64,000 nucleotides of DNA from Halomarina pelagica (lineage in GTDB: Archaea > Halobacteriota > Halobacteria > Halobacteriales > Haloarculaceae), in the NCBI RefSeq assembly GCF_024228315.1, contig NZ_CP100454.1, forward strand, positions 1,302,001-1,366,000, in the 5' to 3' direction. Of the stretch, positions 8,493 to 16,540 are shown piece by piece (the first letter of the stretch is position 1; each line of letters opens with the position of its first letter). A program made the position numbers and the translations under genes. The notes beneath the pieces were generated by a model, which worked only from the letters and a program-made list of their open reading frames with translations, searched no databases and was not told the DNA's origin.

Positions 8493-9743
8493 ATGGCCCG
8501 CTACCACATCGAGACCTACGGCTGCACCGCCAATCGGGGTGAGAGCCGCGTCATCGAGCAGGCGCTCAGGGACGGCGGCCACCACCGGGCCGAGGGCGTC
8601 GAGGAGGCGGACGTGGCGATCCTCAACACCTGCACCGTGGTCGAGAAGACCGAGCGCAACATGCTCAGGCGGGCCGAGGAACTGGAGCGGGAGACGGCGG
8701 ACCTCATCGTCACCGGGTGCATGGCGCTCGCGCAGGGCGAGGCGTTCCGCGAGGCGGGCGTCGACGCGCGCGTCCTCCACTGGGACGACGTTCCCGGGGC
8801 CGTCCTCAACGGCGAGTGCCCGACGCCGACGCCAGACTCGGAGCCCGTCCTCGACGGCGTCGTCGGCATCCTTCCCATCGCCCGGGGGTGCATGAGCGAT
8901 TGCTCCTACTGCATCACGAAGAAGGCGACCGGGCGGATCGACTCGCCGCCGATCGAGGAGAACGTGGCGAAGGCCCGCGCGCTCGTCCACGCCGGGGCGA
9001 AGGAGATCCGCGTCACCGGCCAGGACACCGGCGTCTACGGCTGGGACGCGGGCGAGCGGACGCTCCACGAACTCCTCGATCGCATCTGCGACATCGACGG
9101 CGAGTTCCGCGTGCGCGTCGGGATGGCGAACCCGAAGGGCGTCCACGGCATCCGCGAGGAACTCGCCCGGGTGTTCGCCGAGAACGAGAAGCTCTACAAC
9201 TTCCTGCACGTCCCCGTCCAGTCCGGTTCGAACGACGTGCTGGGCGACATGCGCCGCCAGCACCAGGTGCGCGAGTTCGTGGAGGTCGTGGAGACGTTCG
9301 ACGCGCACCTCGACCACTGGACGCTCTCGACGGACTTCATCGTCGGCTTCCCGACCGAGACCGACGCGGACCACAGAAAGAGCCTCGAGCTGTTCGAGCG
9401 GGTGCGCCCGGAGAAGGTGAACGTCACGCGCTTCTCGAAGCGCCCGGGCACGGACGCGGCGGAGATGAAGGGCCTCGGCGGGACGCTCAAGAAGGAGCGG
9501 TCGAAGGAGATGGTCGACCTGAAGATGCGCCTCGTCGGCGAGGCCCACGAGGAGATGGTCGGGGAGACCCACGAGGTGCTCGTCGTCGAACCCGGGACCG
9601 GCGACTCGGTGAAGTGCTACGACGAGGCCTACCGGCAGGTGATCGTCACGGACGCCGAGGAGCGCGGGATCGAACCCGGAGAGTTCCACGAGGTCGAGAT
9701 CACGAGCGCCGAGACGGTCTACTGCTTCGGCGAACCGATCTGA
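8493..9743 (+). CDS. tRNA t6A37 methylthiotransferase (archaeal MtaB/CDKAL1 type)
   Basis: Radical SAM enzyme that adds a methylthio group to N6-threonylcarbamoyladenosine at position 37 of tRNAs (ms2t6A). The N-terminal UPF0004 domain holds three cluster cysteines at 11, 47 and 76. The radical SAM motif CMSDCSYC gives Cys133, 137 and 140. A C-terminal TRAM-like domain covers about 355-416. The ATG at 8493 is favoured because MARYHIETYGC is the conserved N-terminus; an in-frame upstream start would add 20 unrelated residues. The gene follows the AI-2E transporter after 63 bp and probably stands alone. The match to the e-MtaB/CDKAL1 branch rests on overall resemblance. Confidence 0.92.
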   Translation: MARYHIETYGCTANRGESRVIEQALRDGGHHRAEGVEEADVAILNTCTVVEKTERNMLRRAEELERETADLIVTGCMALAQGEAFREAGVDARVLHWDDVPGAVLNGECPTPTPDSEPVLDGVVGILPIARGCMSDCSYCITKKATGRIDSPPIEENVAKARALVHAGAKEIRVTGQDTGVYGWDAGERTLHELLDRICDIDGEFRVRVGMANPKGVHGIREELARVFAENEKLYNFLHVPVQSGSNDVLGDMRRQHQVREFVEVVETFDAHLDHWTLSTDFIVGFPTETDADHRKSLELFERVRPEKVNVTRFSKRPGTDAAEMKGLGGTLKKERSKEMVDLKMRLVGEAHEEMVGETHEVLVVEPGTGDSVKCYDEAYRQVIVTDAEERGIEPGEFHEVEITSAETVYCFGEPI

Positions 9744-9784
9744 CGCTCGCGCCGAACGCGCGGCCCCGACGAGGGCGGACTGGC

Positions 9785-10462
9785 CTACGCGAGCGCGGGG
9801 TCGAGTATCGACCGCGGGAGGTGCTCGCGGACGAGCGGGATCGCCGCCCGGGGGTCCGCGAGGTCGGTCGGGGGGAGCGTGGAGACGTCGGTATCGACCA
9901 TCCGTTCGAGGACGGCGGGATTGGTCCGCTCTGCCGCCGTCGCGCCCTCGAACTCGTTGAGGACGACGGCACGTACCTCGACGTCCCGCCGGTCGAGCGC
10001 CTCGACCGTGAGCGCGGTGTGGTTGAGCGTCCCCAGTCCGGATCGGGCGACCACGACCGCCGGGAGACGGAGGTCGGCGACGAGATCGACGACCTCGCGG
10101 TCGTCCGTCAACGGTACGCGCAACCCGCCGATCCCCTCGACGACGCCGGCCTCGGCGTCCGCGAGCGCGCGCTCGCAGCCGTCCCTGACGGCCGCGTACG
10201 ACAGCGTCCTCCCCTCGCGCTCGGCCGCGACGGCGGGGGCGAGCGGCGGGCCGAACCGCTCGACGCAGGTCGCCGCCGCGCCGGTGCCGCAGGCGTCGGC
10301 GACGAACCCCGCGTCGTCGTCGGGGGGACAGCCCGTCTGGACCGGCTTGATCGCGCGGGCGTCGACGCCCGTTTCGCGGAGCCAGCCGACCAGGCCGGCC
10401 GTGACGACCGTCTTCCCGACGCCGGTGTCGGTCCCGACGACCGCGAGGCCGCGGGGACTCAC
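9785..10462 (-). CDS. bioD: Dethiobiotin synthetase
   Basis: ATP-dependent carboxylase that closes the ureido ring of dethiobiotin from 7,8-diaminopelargonate and CO2, the penultimate biotin step. The P-loop-like GTDTGVGKT is at residues 10-18. VKP-type lysine in AIKPVQTG, a VEGIGGLRVPL segment (family E-G-x-G-G) and a VVARSGLGTLNH motif are all present. The GTG start at 10462 overlaps the bioF stop by 4 nt, which indicates translational coupling. It is the last gene of the minus-strand order bioB-bioU-bioF-bioD. Length (225 aa) is normal. Confidence 0.95.
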   Translation of the reverse strand: MSPRGLAVVGTDTGVGKTVVTAGLVGWLRETGVDARAIKPVQTGCPPDDDAGFVADACGTGAAATCVERFGPPLAPAVAAEREGRTLSYAAVRDGCERALADAEAGVVEGIGGLRVPLTDDREVVDLVADLRLPAVVVARSGLGTLNHTALTVEALDRRDVEVRAVVLNEFEGATAAERTNPAVLERMVDTDVSTLPPTDLADPRAAIPLVREHLPRSILDPALA

Positions 10463-11718
10463 AGCAGCCCCTCGGCGCGCCCCGCCGCCTCGAACGCGGC
10501 GAGACAGCGGTCGATCTCCTCGTCGGTGTGCGTCGCCGTGGGCGCGACGCGAACGCGACTGGTCCCGTCGGGGACCGTCGGGGGGCGGATCGCCGGGGCG
10601 ACGATACCGCGTTCACGGAGGCGCTCGCCGAGCGACAGCGCGGCCGCGCGCTCGCCGACGACGACGGGGAGGATCTGCGTCTCCCCGCGGACGTCGTACC
10701 CCATCGACGTCAACCCCTCGCGGAGGCGCTCGACGTTCCGCCAGAGCCGGTCGCGGCGGTCCGACGAGCGAGCGACGCGCAGCGCCTCCCGGGCCGCCCC
10801 GACCGCCGGCGGGGCCAGCCCCGTCGAGAAGACGAACGGACGCGCCGCGTTCAGCAGGTGTTCGACCAGGGGCTCGCTCCCGGCGACGTAGCCGCCCTGA
10901 CTGGCGAGCGCCTTCGAGAGCGTTCCCATCTGGACCTGCACGCGATCGGCGAGTCCCTCCCGCTGGACGATTCCGCCGCCGTCCTCGTACAGCCCCGTCG
11001 CGTGCGCCTCGTCGACCATGACCCACGCGCCGTGGCGTTCCGCGACGTCGCAGACGTCCGGCAGGGGTGCGACGTCCCCGTCCATGCTGAACACGGAGTC
11101 GGTGACGACCAGCCACCGCTCGCCGTCGGCTTCCGCCCGCTCCCGACGGGCGAGCGCGTCGGCGAGCGCATCCGCGTCGCAGTGGTCGTAGACGACCGTC
11201 TCCGCCCCCGAGAGCCGACAGCCGTCGACGATGCTCGCGTGGTTGGCTTCGTCCGAGAAGACGACGTCCGGCCCGAGCGCCGCGACCGTCCCGACGTTCG
11301 TCGCGTAACCCGAGGAGAAGACGAGCGCGCGCTCGGCGTCTTTCGCGCCCGCGAGATCCTGCTCCAGCGCGCGGTGGCAGCCCGTGTCGCCCGTGAGTAA
11401 TCGGCTCGCGCCCGCCCCGGTGCCGACCGCCTCCGCCGCCTCCGCCGCGGCGCGTCGGGTGCGCTCGTCCGCGGCCAACCCGAGGTAGTCGTTCGCGGCG
11501 AAGATCAGTCGCTCCTCCTCGTACTCCGGCGCGGACCCCTTGGGGTCCGGAGCCATCCGCGAGCGGGACGCGACGCGGTCGACCGGCTGGAGATCCCGCC
11601 GAAGGTCGCGGGCCTCGCGCTCTGCGAGGCGAGCGGCCGGGTCGAAGCCGTGGGCCGTCCCGCCCGTCGGTCGCTCCTCGTCGGCCCCACCCGGCGGGGG
11701 ATCGGTCGCTCGGTCCAT
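10459..11718 (-). CDS. bioF: 8-amino-7-oxononanoate synthase
   Basis: PLP enzyme that condenses pimeloyl-CoA (or pimeloyl-ACP) with alanine to KAPA. The pyridoxal lysine is Lys269 in GTLSKALASQGG, with DEAHATG at 236-242 and FSSGYATN and SDEANHAS motifs upstream. The N-terminal 50 residues are an acidic/Pro-rich extension beyond the usual family start; the ATG at 11718 follows the bioU stop by only 5 bp, so a shorter start cannot be excluded. It overlaps bioD by 4 nt. No bioC, bioH or bioW for making pimelate thioester is visible in the window. Confidence 0.95.
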   Translation of the reverse strand: MDRATDPPPGGADEERPTGGTAHGFDPAARLAEREARDLRRDLQPVDRVASRSRMAPDPKGSAPEYEEERLIFAANDYLGLAADERTRRAAAEAAEAVGTGAGASRLLTGDTGCHRALEQDLAGAKDAERALVFSSGYATNVGTVAALGPDVVFSDEANHASIVDGCRLSGAETVVYDHCDADALADALARRERAEADGERWLVVTDSVFSMDGDVAPLPDVCDVAERHGAWVMVDEAHATGLYEDGGGIVQREGLADRVQVQMGTLSKALASQGGYVAGSEPLVEHLLNAARPFVFSTGLAPPAVGAAREALRVARSSDRRDRLWRNVERLREGLTSMGYDVRGETQILPVVVGERAAALSLGERLRERGIVAPAIRPPTVPDGTSRVRVAPTATHTDEEIDRCLAAFEAAGRAEGLL

Positions 11719-11723
11719 CGATC

Positions 11724-12752
11724 TCAGAACTCCGGCATCAGCTCCGCCGGGCCGAAGACGCCGTACTCGCCCGCCCGGTTCCGTCCGACCGCCGCCTTCA
11801 GGTACCCCAGCGCGGGACCGTTGACGTTCGCCGCCATGCTCGTGGCGTCGTCCAGTCGGAAGACGTTCGTCCCCCGCGCGCCGTCGAACGTCGTGCCCGT
11901 CACCCGCACGGTCGTGGTCGTGGGCTTCTCGTCAGACGTGAGGTCGAGGATGCCGCCGACGGTGACGTCCTCGGCGTCGCAGATCCCCGCCCGCTCCAGC
12001 AGGACGTCGTCGGCGTGCGCCATGTCGCGGAACTCGAGGACGCCGTCGTGCTCGTCGACGATCGCCTCGATCTCGTCGTCGCTCATCCCGCGGATCGTCT
12101 CGACGTCGTACCCGTCGAGGTGCGCGACGTCCTCTCGGACCGTCCCCCGGTTGTCCTCGTAGCCCGATTCGAGGCCGACGCCCCACCAGATCTCGACCGC
12201 CTCGACCTCGACGAACGACTGGGCGGCCAGCGCCGCCGCGCCCGTCAGGAAGCCCGGCGTCGCGCCCGCCCCGCAGACGAACGTGACGCCGTGCTCCTCG
12301 AACGCGTCGGCGCGGTCGTCGAGCATCCCGATGACCCGCGAGCGCTTGAGCACGTCGACGAGGACGCCCGAGTAGTCGGCCGCCACGAAGCGATCTGCGA
12401 CCCGCGGGACGAAGTCGTGTTCGAGGTTCGGGAGCGCGATCAGCACCGCGTCGATGGCGTCGCTCTCGGCGACGACGTCGTCGATCGGCGTGTCGGTCGG
12501 CACGGCCTGCGTCGAGGCCGCGACGCCCGTCCCCCCGCCCACCTCCTCGACCGCGGACGCGCCGCCGTCGGAGGCGACGTTACCCTCCGTCGCGGCCAGC
12601 AGTTCGTCCACGTCGAGTCCGTCGTGGTCGATCGCGACGCCGTCGCGGTCGCAGGCCGCGACGGGAACGAGGTCGTCCCTGTGCTCCGAGACGGCGAGCG
12701 TTCGTCGGCCGATACCGCCGGTGCCGAGTACGGCGAATGTAACGTCGTTCAT
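11724..12752 (-). CDS. bioU: BioU-like NAD(P)-dependent oxidoreductase of the biotin cluster
   Basis: A Rossmann-fold oxidoreductase (FAVLGTGGIGRR, residues 6-17) of the saccharopine/homoserine dehydrogenase-like group. BioU, known from cyanobacteria, is a single-turnover enzyme that replaces BioA: a lysine side chain donates its amino group to KAPA, and NAD(P)H and CO2 are used on the way to the dethiobiotin precursor. The lysine in LVDVLKRSR (Lys136) is the best candidate donor, followed by a conserved-looking GAGATPGFLTGA segment. The gene lies between bioB and bioF, and no bioA is present in the window. A Gly/Ala/Asp-rich stretch at about 56-82 looks like a lineage-specific insert. Assignment rests on family resemblance plus context. 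Confidence 0.75.
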   Translation of the reverse strand: MNDVTFAVLGTGGIGRRTLAVSEHRDDLVPVAACDRDGVAIDHDGLDVDELLAATEGNVASDGGASAVEEVGGGTGVAASTQAVPTDTPIDDVVAESDAIDAVLIALPNLEHDFVPRVADRFVAADYSGVLVDVLKRSRVIGMLDDRADAFEEHGVTFVCGAGATPGFLTGAAALAAQSFVEVEAVEIWWGVGLESGYEDNRGTVREDVAHLDGYDVETIRGMSDDEIEAIVDEHDGVLEFRDMAHADDVLLERAGICDAEDVTVGGILDLTSDEKPTTTTVRVTGTTFDGARGTNVFRLDDATSMAANVNGPALGYLKAAVGRNRAGEYGVFGPAELMPEF

Positions 12753-12768
12753 GGTCGTGTCGAATGTG

Positions 12769-12843
12769 GTCGGTCGGTGCGTCGTCGGTCGGTGCGTCGT
12801 CGGTCGGCGTGTCGTCGGTCGATGTATCGCCGGTCCGTACCCG
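12769..12843 (+). repeat. 15-bp tandem repeat, about five copies, between bioB and bioU
   Basis: Two exact copies of GTCGGTCGGTGCGTC (12769-12798) are followed by three increasingly diverged ones (12799-12843). They fill much of the 148 bp between the bioB stop and the bioU start on the minus strand. No open reading frame here has support, so the repeat should be in the transcribed spacer of the biotin operon. Confidence 0.85.
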
Positions 12844-12900
12844 TCGACGAACGTCGACGGGCGTCGGTGGTCGTCGTGGCCGTGGGAGCGGTACTTCGGG

Positions 12901-14013
12901 TCACTCGCTCGGCCCCGCGTCGCTCGCGACCTCCGCCGTCCCCTCCCCGTTGCAGTCGCCCGCCGAGCGGGCCTTGACCGCCTCCGGGTCGAAGTCGTTC
13001 ACGGCCGTGTTCGGCGACAGCCCGGCCCGCTCGACGACGCGGATGTCGTCGCCGGGCGACTGGCCCTCGGTGGTGAGGTAGTCGCCGGTCAGGATGCCGT
13101 CCGCACCGGCCCGGAAGGGGAGGTGCTGTTCGTCCTCGTCGAGGTTGACCTCGCGCCCGCCCGTGAGCCGCACCCGCGCGTGCGGGTGGAGCAGTCGGTA
13201 GACGGCGACGGTCTCGACGATCTCCTCGGTGGAGATGGCCGCCGAGTCGCCGAGCGCATCACCCAGCGGCGTCCCAACCACGGGGTCGAGCACGTTCACC
13301 GGGAGCGAGGAGACGCCCACCTCCTGGAGCGCGACGGCGGCCTCGACGCGGTCGGTGGGCGTCTCACCCATCCCGAGGATGACGCCCGCACAGAGGTCCA
13401 TCCCCGCGGCCTTCGCGCGTTCGAGCGTCTCCACCCGGTCCTCGAAGGCGTGGGTCCCGACGACCTCCGGGAAGAAGCGCGGGGAGGTCTCTATGTTGTG
13501 ATTGTAGTGACCGACCCCCTCCGCGGCGAGGATCCGCGCCTCCTCCTCGGTGAGGATGCCGAGGCTGGCGTCGACCGCCACGTCGGTCTCCTCGCGCACG
13601 AGGCGGATCGCTTCGAGCACCTTCGCCCACTCGTCGGGCCGACGTTCCTTGCTGACGCCCTTCTCGGCGACGACGATGCCGAACCGTTGTGCGCCGTCGC
13701 GCTCGGCCCGCCTGGCCGCGTCGAGGATCGCCTCGGGGTCGAGGAGGTCGTACGTGTCGATACCGGTGTCGAAGTGGACCGACTGCGCGCAGAACCCGCA
13801 GTCCTCCGCGCAGTTGCCGGCCTTCGCGTTCACGATGCTACAGGCGTCGACCGTGCCGTCGCCGAACCGGGCGCGGACGGCGTCGGCCGCCGCCGCGAGG
13901 TCGTCGGTCGGCTGTGCCAGCAACGCCAGCCCGTCGGTCCGGTCGAGCGACTCGCCGGCCAGCACCCGCGCGACCGCGTCGTCTATCGTCCGATTTCCCG
14001 TCTCGTAAACCAC
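12901..14013 (-). CDS. bioB: Biotin synthase
   Basis: Radical SAM enzyme that inserts sulfur into dethiobiotin. The 4Fe-4S cysteines are in CAEDCGFC (Cys68, 72, 75). Downstream family motifs include NHNIETS, GVILGMGET and the RLTGGREVNL arginine region, with a GADGILTGDYLTTEG segment near the 2Fe-2S arginine. The start is GTG at 14013 and a TATA-like box lies 24-32 bp upstream, so the message is probably leaderless. It is the first gene of the biotin cluster, 148 bp ahead of bioU. The last 25 residues are an acidic, low-complexity tail usual for halophiles. Confidence 0.96.
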   Translation of the reverse strand: MVYETGNRTIDDAVARVLAGESLDRTDGLALLAQPTDDLAAAADAVRARFGDGTVDACSIVNAKAGNCAEDCGFCAQSVHFDTGIDTYDLLDPEAILDAARRAERDGAQRFGIVVAEKGVSKERRPDEWAKVLEAIRLVREETDVAVDASLGILTEEEARILAAEGVGHYNHNIETSPRFFPEVVGTHAFEDRVETLERAKAAGMDLCAGVILGMGETPTDRVEAAVALQEVGVSSLPVNVLDPVVGTPLGDALGDSAAISTEEIVETVAVYRLLHPHARVRLTGGREVNLDEDEQHLPFRAGADGILTGDYLTTEGQSPGDDIRVVERAGLSPNTAVNDFDPEAVKARSAGDCNGEGTAEVASDAGPSE

Positions 14014-14036
14014 GAACTCAATAGCGGTTGACGGCG

Positions 14037-14045
14037 TGATAAAAC
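14037..14045 (-). promoter_or_regulatory. Candidate TATA box of the biotin cluster
   Basis: On the minus strand the sequence reads GTTTTATCA, ending 24 bp before the GTG start of bioB. Position and composition fit a haloarchaeal promoter for a leaderless transcript of bioB and the genes after it. Confidence 0.55.
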
Positions 14046-14126
14046 CCAGGGGTGGGTGAGATTCCTACCAGACGTACTCTCGAACGAACGGACGGGATCG
14101 CGGCGGTCGTCGCGAGCGAAGCGGAC

Positions 14127-15062
14127 TTAGGAGGCGTCCGTCGACCCGTCGAGGTCGACGCGCTCTCCGTTCTCCCCGCCCTCCTCCTTCCACTCGCCGA
14201 GTTCCCTCGGGTCGAGGTGGACGAACACGTCGTCGACCTCGTCGATGTCACGGATCGCCGTCACGACGGCGGTCTCGATGTCGTGGGCCTCGGAGACGGT
14301 GCGCTCGCCCTCGATCTCGATGTGGAGGCTCACGTCCACCTCGGGACCGACGTAGTGGGCGACGACGTCGTGAACGCCCTGCACTTCGGGGTGTGCCAGC
14401 GCCCGGTCGACGATCTCCGCCTGGAGTTCGTCCGACGGGGCCGCCCCGACGAGGTAGTTCAGGTTGTCGCGGACGATCTCGACGCCCGTGTAGAGGATGC
14501 CGAGGGCGACGACCGCGCCGGCGAGCGGATCGAGGACGCCGAACCCGGCGGCCGCGCCGAGGACGCCGGCCAGCGCCGCCGCCGCGGTGAGGATGTCCGC
14601 GCGGTTGTCGAGCGCCGTCGCCTCCAGCGCGGGCGAGTTGTACGTCGCCGCCATCCGGCGACAGTAGCGATAGAGGAGGTACTTGGCGACCGCGCCGACG
14701 GCGAGCACGCCGGCCGCGAGGGGGCCGTCGTGCCCGCTCGCGCCGCCCGCGAGCGCGGCCTCCAGCGCCTGCCAGAGCACGACCCCGCCGGCGGCGAAGA
14801 CCCCGAGCGCGACGAACAGCGAGACGAACGGCTCGATGCGCTCGTGGCCGTGGGGGTGGACCTCGTCGGGCGGTTGCGTCGTGAGGTAGAGCCCCGCGAC
14901 GACGACGAGGCTGTAGACCGCGTCGGCGAGGCTGTTGACCGCCTCGCTCCCGACCGCGATGCTCCCCGTGGACAGGTAGACGCCGCCCTTGGCGAGCGCG
15001 AGCAGCAGGTTGACCCCGAGAACGACGAGGCCGACGCGGCGGAGGGCGGCGACGCGGTCCAT
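14127..15062 (-). CDS. Cation diffusion facilitator (CDF) family transporter
   Basis: Proton-coupled exporter of divalent cations such as Zn2+, Fe2+ or Mn2+. It has about six TM helices in residues 10-205. The HPHGHERIEP motif after helix 2 (about 69-78) is a CDF hallmark, and TALDNRADI in helix 5 (about 168-176) supplies the paired Asp metal ligands. A cytoplasmic C-terminal domain (about 210-295) includes the HDVVAHYVGPE and DVDDVFVHLDP segments. The residues on helices 2 and 5 suggest the Fe/Zn/Mn subgroup, but I cannot assign the metal. Single gene, ATG at 15062, acidic C-terminal tail. Confidence 0.9.
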   Translation of the reverse strand: MDRVAALRRVGLVVLGVNLLLALAKGGVYLSTGSIAVGSEAVNSLADAVYSLVVVAGLYLTTQPPDEVHPHGHERIEPFVSLFVALGVFAAGGVVLWQALEAALAGGASGHDGPLAAGVLAVGAVAKYLLYRYCRRMAATYNSPALEATALDNRADILTAAAALAGVLGAAAGFGVLDPLAGAVVALGILYTGVEIVRDNLNYLVGAAPSDELQAEIVDRALAHPEVQGVHDVVAHYVGPEVDVSLHIEIEGERTVSEAHDIETAVVTAIRDIDEVDDVFVHLDPRELGEWKEEGGENGERVDLDGSTDAS

Positions 15063-15143
15063 ACCCCTCCCTTGGAACCTGACCGTAAAGTCGCTTCGCG
15101 TTTATCCGTCGAATCCGGGCTTTAGATGCGTCGAAACCCCCGT

Positions 15144-15683
15144 TTATGCGTCATCGACGCGCACGGCACCGTCCTCGTCGACGGTCGCCCCTTCCCGCGC
15201 CGCGAACGCCTCGTGGAGACGGTCGTACGTCTCGTCGATGGCCTCGACGATCACCTTCGTGTCGGCGATCACGGGCATGAAGTTGGTGTCGCCGCCCCAC
15301 CGGGGGACGACGTGGGTGTGCAGGTGGTCGGTGATGGAGCCGCCCGCGGGGCCGCCGAGGTTCAGTCCGGCGTTGAAGGCATCCGGCCCGAGCGCGGCCT
15401 CCAGGGCGTCGAACGTCGCCTGCTTCAGGCGGGCGTGGTCGAGCAGTTCCCGGTCGTCGAGGTCGCGGTAGTCGCCGGTGTGTCGGTAGGGGATGACCAT
15501 CGCGTGCCCGGGGTTGTAGGGGTAGTTGTTGAGGAGCACGTAGGCGTGCTCCGACCGGGCGACGATGCGGTTTCGTCGGTCGTTCGTTCGCTCCGGCAGT
15601 TCGCAGAACACGCAGCCGTCGACGTCGTCGGACCGGTCCCGTTCGACCCACTCGATGCGCCAGGGGGCGACCAGTTGCTCCAT
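15144..15683 (-). CDS. HIT family nucleotide hydrolase/transferase
   Basis: A histidine-triad protein that acts on phosphoanhydride nucleotides such as Ap4A or nucleoside phosphoramidates. The catalytic triad HLHTHVV is at residues 120-126 and is followed by PRWGGDTNFMPV, a segment usual in the Ap4A phosphorylase-like branch of actinobacteria and archaea. A CVFC zinc pair (Cys24, Cys27) precedes the fold. Length (179 aa) fits this branch. It follows the CDF gene's promoter region on the same strand and is probably monocistronic. Substrate is not decided by sequence. Confidence 0.92.
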   Translation of the reverse strand: MEQLVAPWRIEWVERDRSDDVDGCVFCELPERTNDRRNRIVARSEHAYVLLNNYPYNPGHAMVIPYRHTGDYRDLDDRELLDHARLKQATFDALEAALGPDAFNAGLNLGGPAGGSITDHLHTHVVPRWGGDTNFMPVIADTKVIVEAIDETYDRLHEAFAAREGATVDEDGAVRVDDA

Positions 15684-15897
15684 AGTTCGAGGACGGACGC
15701 GGGTGCGTAAAACGTGCGGATTCGGGGCCTTCAGCGGTTCCGACCCCGTCTTAAATATATTGGCTCGGAGGCTGATGAAACGGCCCGAAACAGTCTGAGC
15801 AACAATCGTGAACGGTTTCGTACTCTCTCAGGCCGTCGTTCACCGACTCCGTTGCCGTCTGTCGTTTTTACCGTAAACAACCCCCAACGAAAATCGG

Positions 15898-15905
15898 TTT
15901 TTATA
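15898..15905 (+). promoter_or_regulatory. Candidate TATA box of the zinc-ribbon microprotein gene
   Basis: TTTTTATA lies 25 bp upstream of the ATG at 15931, within an A/T-enriched segment (15860-15906). The spacing predicts a leaderless or near-leaderless transcript. Confidence 0.6.
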
Positions 15906-15930
15906 CCCCCGTCCGGAGTAGGCCGGGGCG

Positions 15931-16131
15931 ATGGCAGCAACACGCAACCAGTCGAACGATATGCTCGAAGGCTGCGCCGACTGCGGCCGTGAGACGCCCC
16001 ATTCGGTACGCCTCGAGATACGCACGGAGAGCCAGAAGTCCGAGAACGCGCAGTTCTCCCGCGAGCCCTATCGCGTCAGCACGTGCCGCATCTGCGGGGC
16101 GGAGACGGCGCTGCGCATGAACAACGCGTAG
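15931..16131 (+). CDS. Zinc beta-ribbon microprotein (DUF7835-like), 66 aa
   Basis: A tiny soluble protein with two CxxC pairs: CADC (Cys15, Cys18) and CRIC (Cys52, Cys55), the arrangement of a zinc ribbon. Between them are about 33 residues with alternating polar and hydrophobic positions. It resembles a family conserved across haloarchaea (DUF7835, from memory). A clear TATA-like box precedes it, which supports expression. Function is unknown; small CPxCG-type zinc proteins in Haloferax and Halobacterium have been tied to signalling and regulation. It is divergent from the HIT gene. Confidence 0.85.
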   Translation: MAATRNQSNDMLEGCADCGRETPHSVRLEIRTESQKSENAQFSREPYRVSTCRICGAETALRMNNA

Positions 16132-16295
16132 GTCACGCCGAGCGGGCGGCGCGTGAAACCACGCCGGTCCGCATCCCCCTGTCGCGTCCGGCCCCCATCG
16201 GTCGCTGTTTCTTCGGTACCCCCGACGCCGCCCGTACCGACGGTTTATCGTCCCCGACCCGTCCCCCACCGGGCTACGCCCGGCCTCCGCGCTCG

Positions 16296-16451
16296 TCACG
16301 ACTCGTTCGAGGAGTCGCCGCTCTCCGACCCGTCGTCGGGATCGTCGCCCGACGGGGCACCGGGGTTGTCCGTCCCGTACTCGGTGCAACCGGCGAGCGT
16401 GAGGCTCGCGACCGCCGCGCCGGCCGTCGCGACGAATCGTCGTCGGTTCAT
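16296..16451 (-). CDS. Very small Tat-exported lipoprotein, 51 aa
   Basis: The protein starts MNRRRFVATAGA, with a twin-arginine motif, a short hydrophobic core and the lipobox LAGC (Cys22). After the lipobox only about 30 residues remain, all acidic or small (Asp, Gly, Ser, Glu, Pro). It should be secreted by Tat and anchored to the outer face of the membrane. I chose this ATG rather than an upstream in-frame one because it gives a perfect signal peptide. It lies 90 bp after the map stop on the same strand. No known family; perhaps a remnant of a longer lipoprotein. Confidence 0.6.
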   Translation of the reverse strand: MNRRRFVATAGAAVASLTLAGCTEYGTDNPGAPSGDDPDDGSESGDSSNES

Positions 16452-16540
16452 GAGAGGACGTCGGGAGGAGGGTCGCGAGCCGATTGAGGTGACGGGCTGT
16501 AAATACAGGGTCGGCGGGGCGGTCTGACGGACGGAATCGG

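Noticed and set aside
6990-10616. A 1208-codon minus-strand frame overlapping bioD and three plus-strand genes
   Set aside because: Contains no recognisable domain; the plus-strand genes have catalytic motifs and correct starts.
12769-12843. Short direct repeats considered as a CRISPR array
   Set aside because: Units of 15 bp are contiguous without spacers and there are no cas genes. The same holds for the repeat arrays at 18465, 43481 and 56363.
12764-13081. A plus-strand frame through the 15-bp repeat reading VGASSVGASS
   Set aside because: It runs antisense into bioB, has no ribosome binding site, and the repeat explains the open frame.
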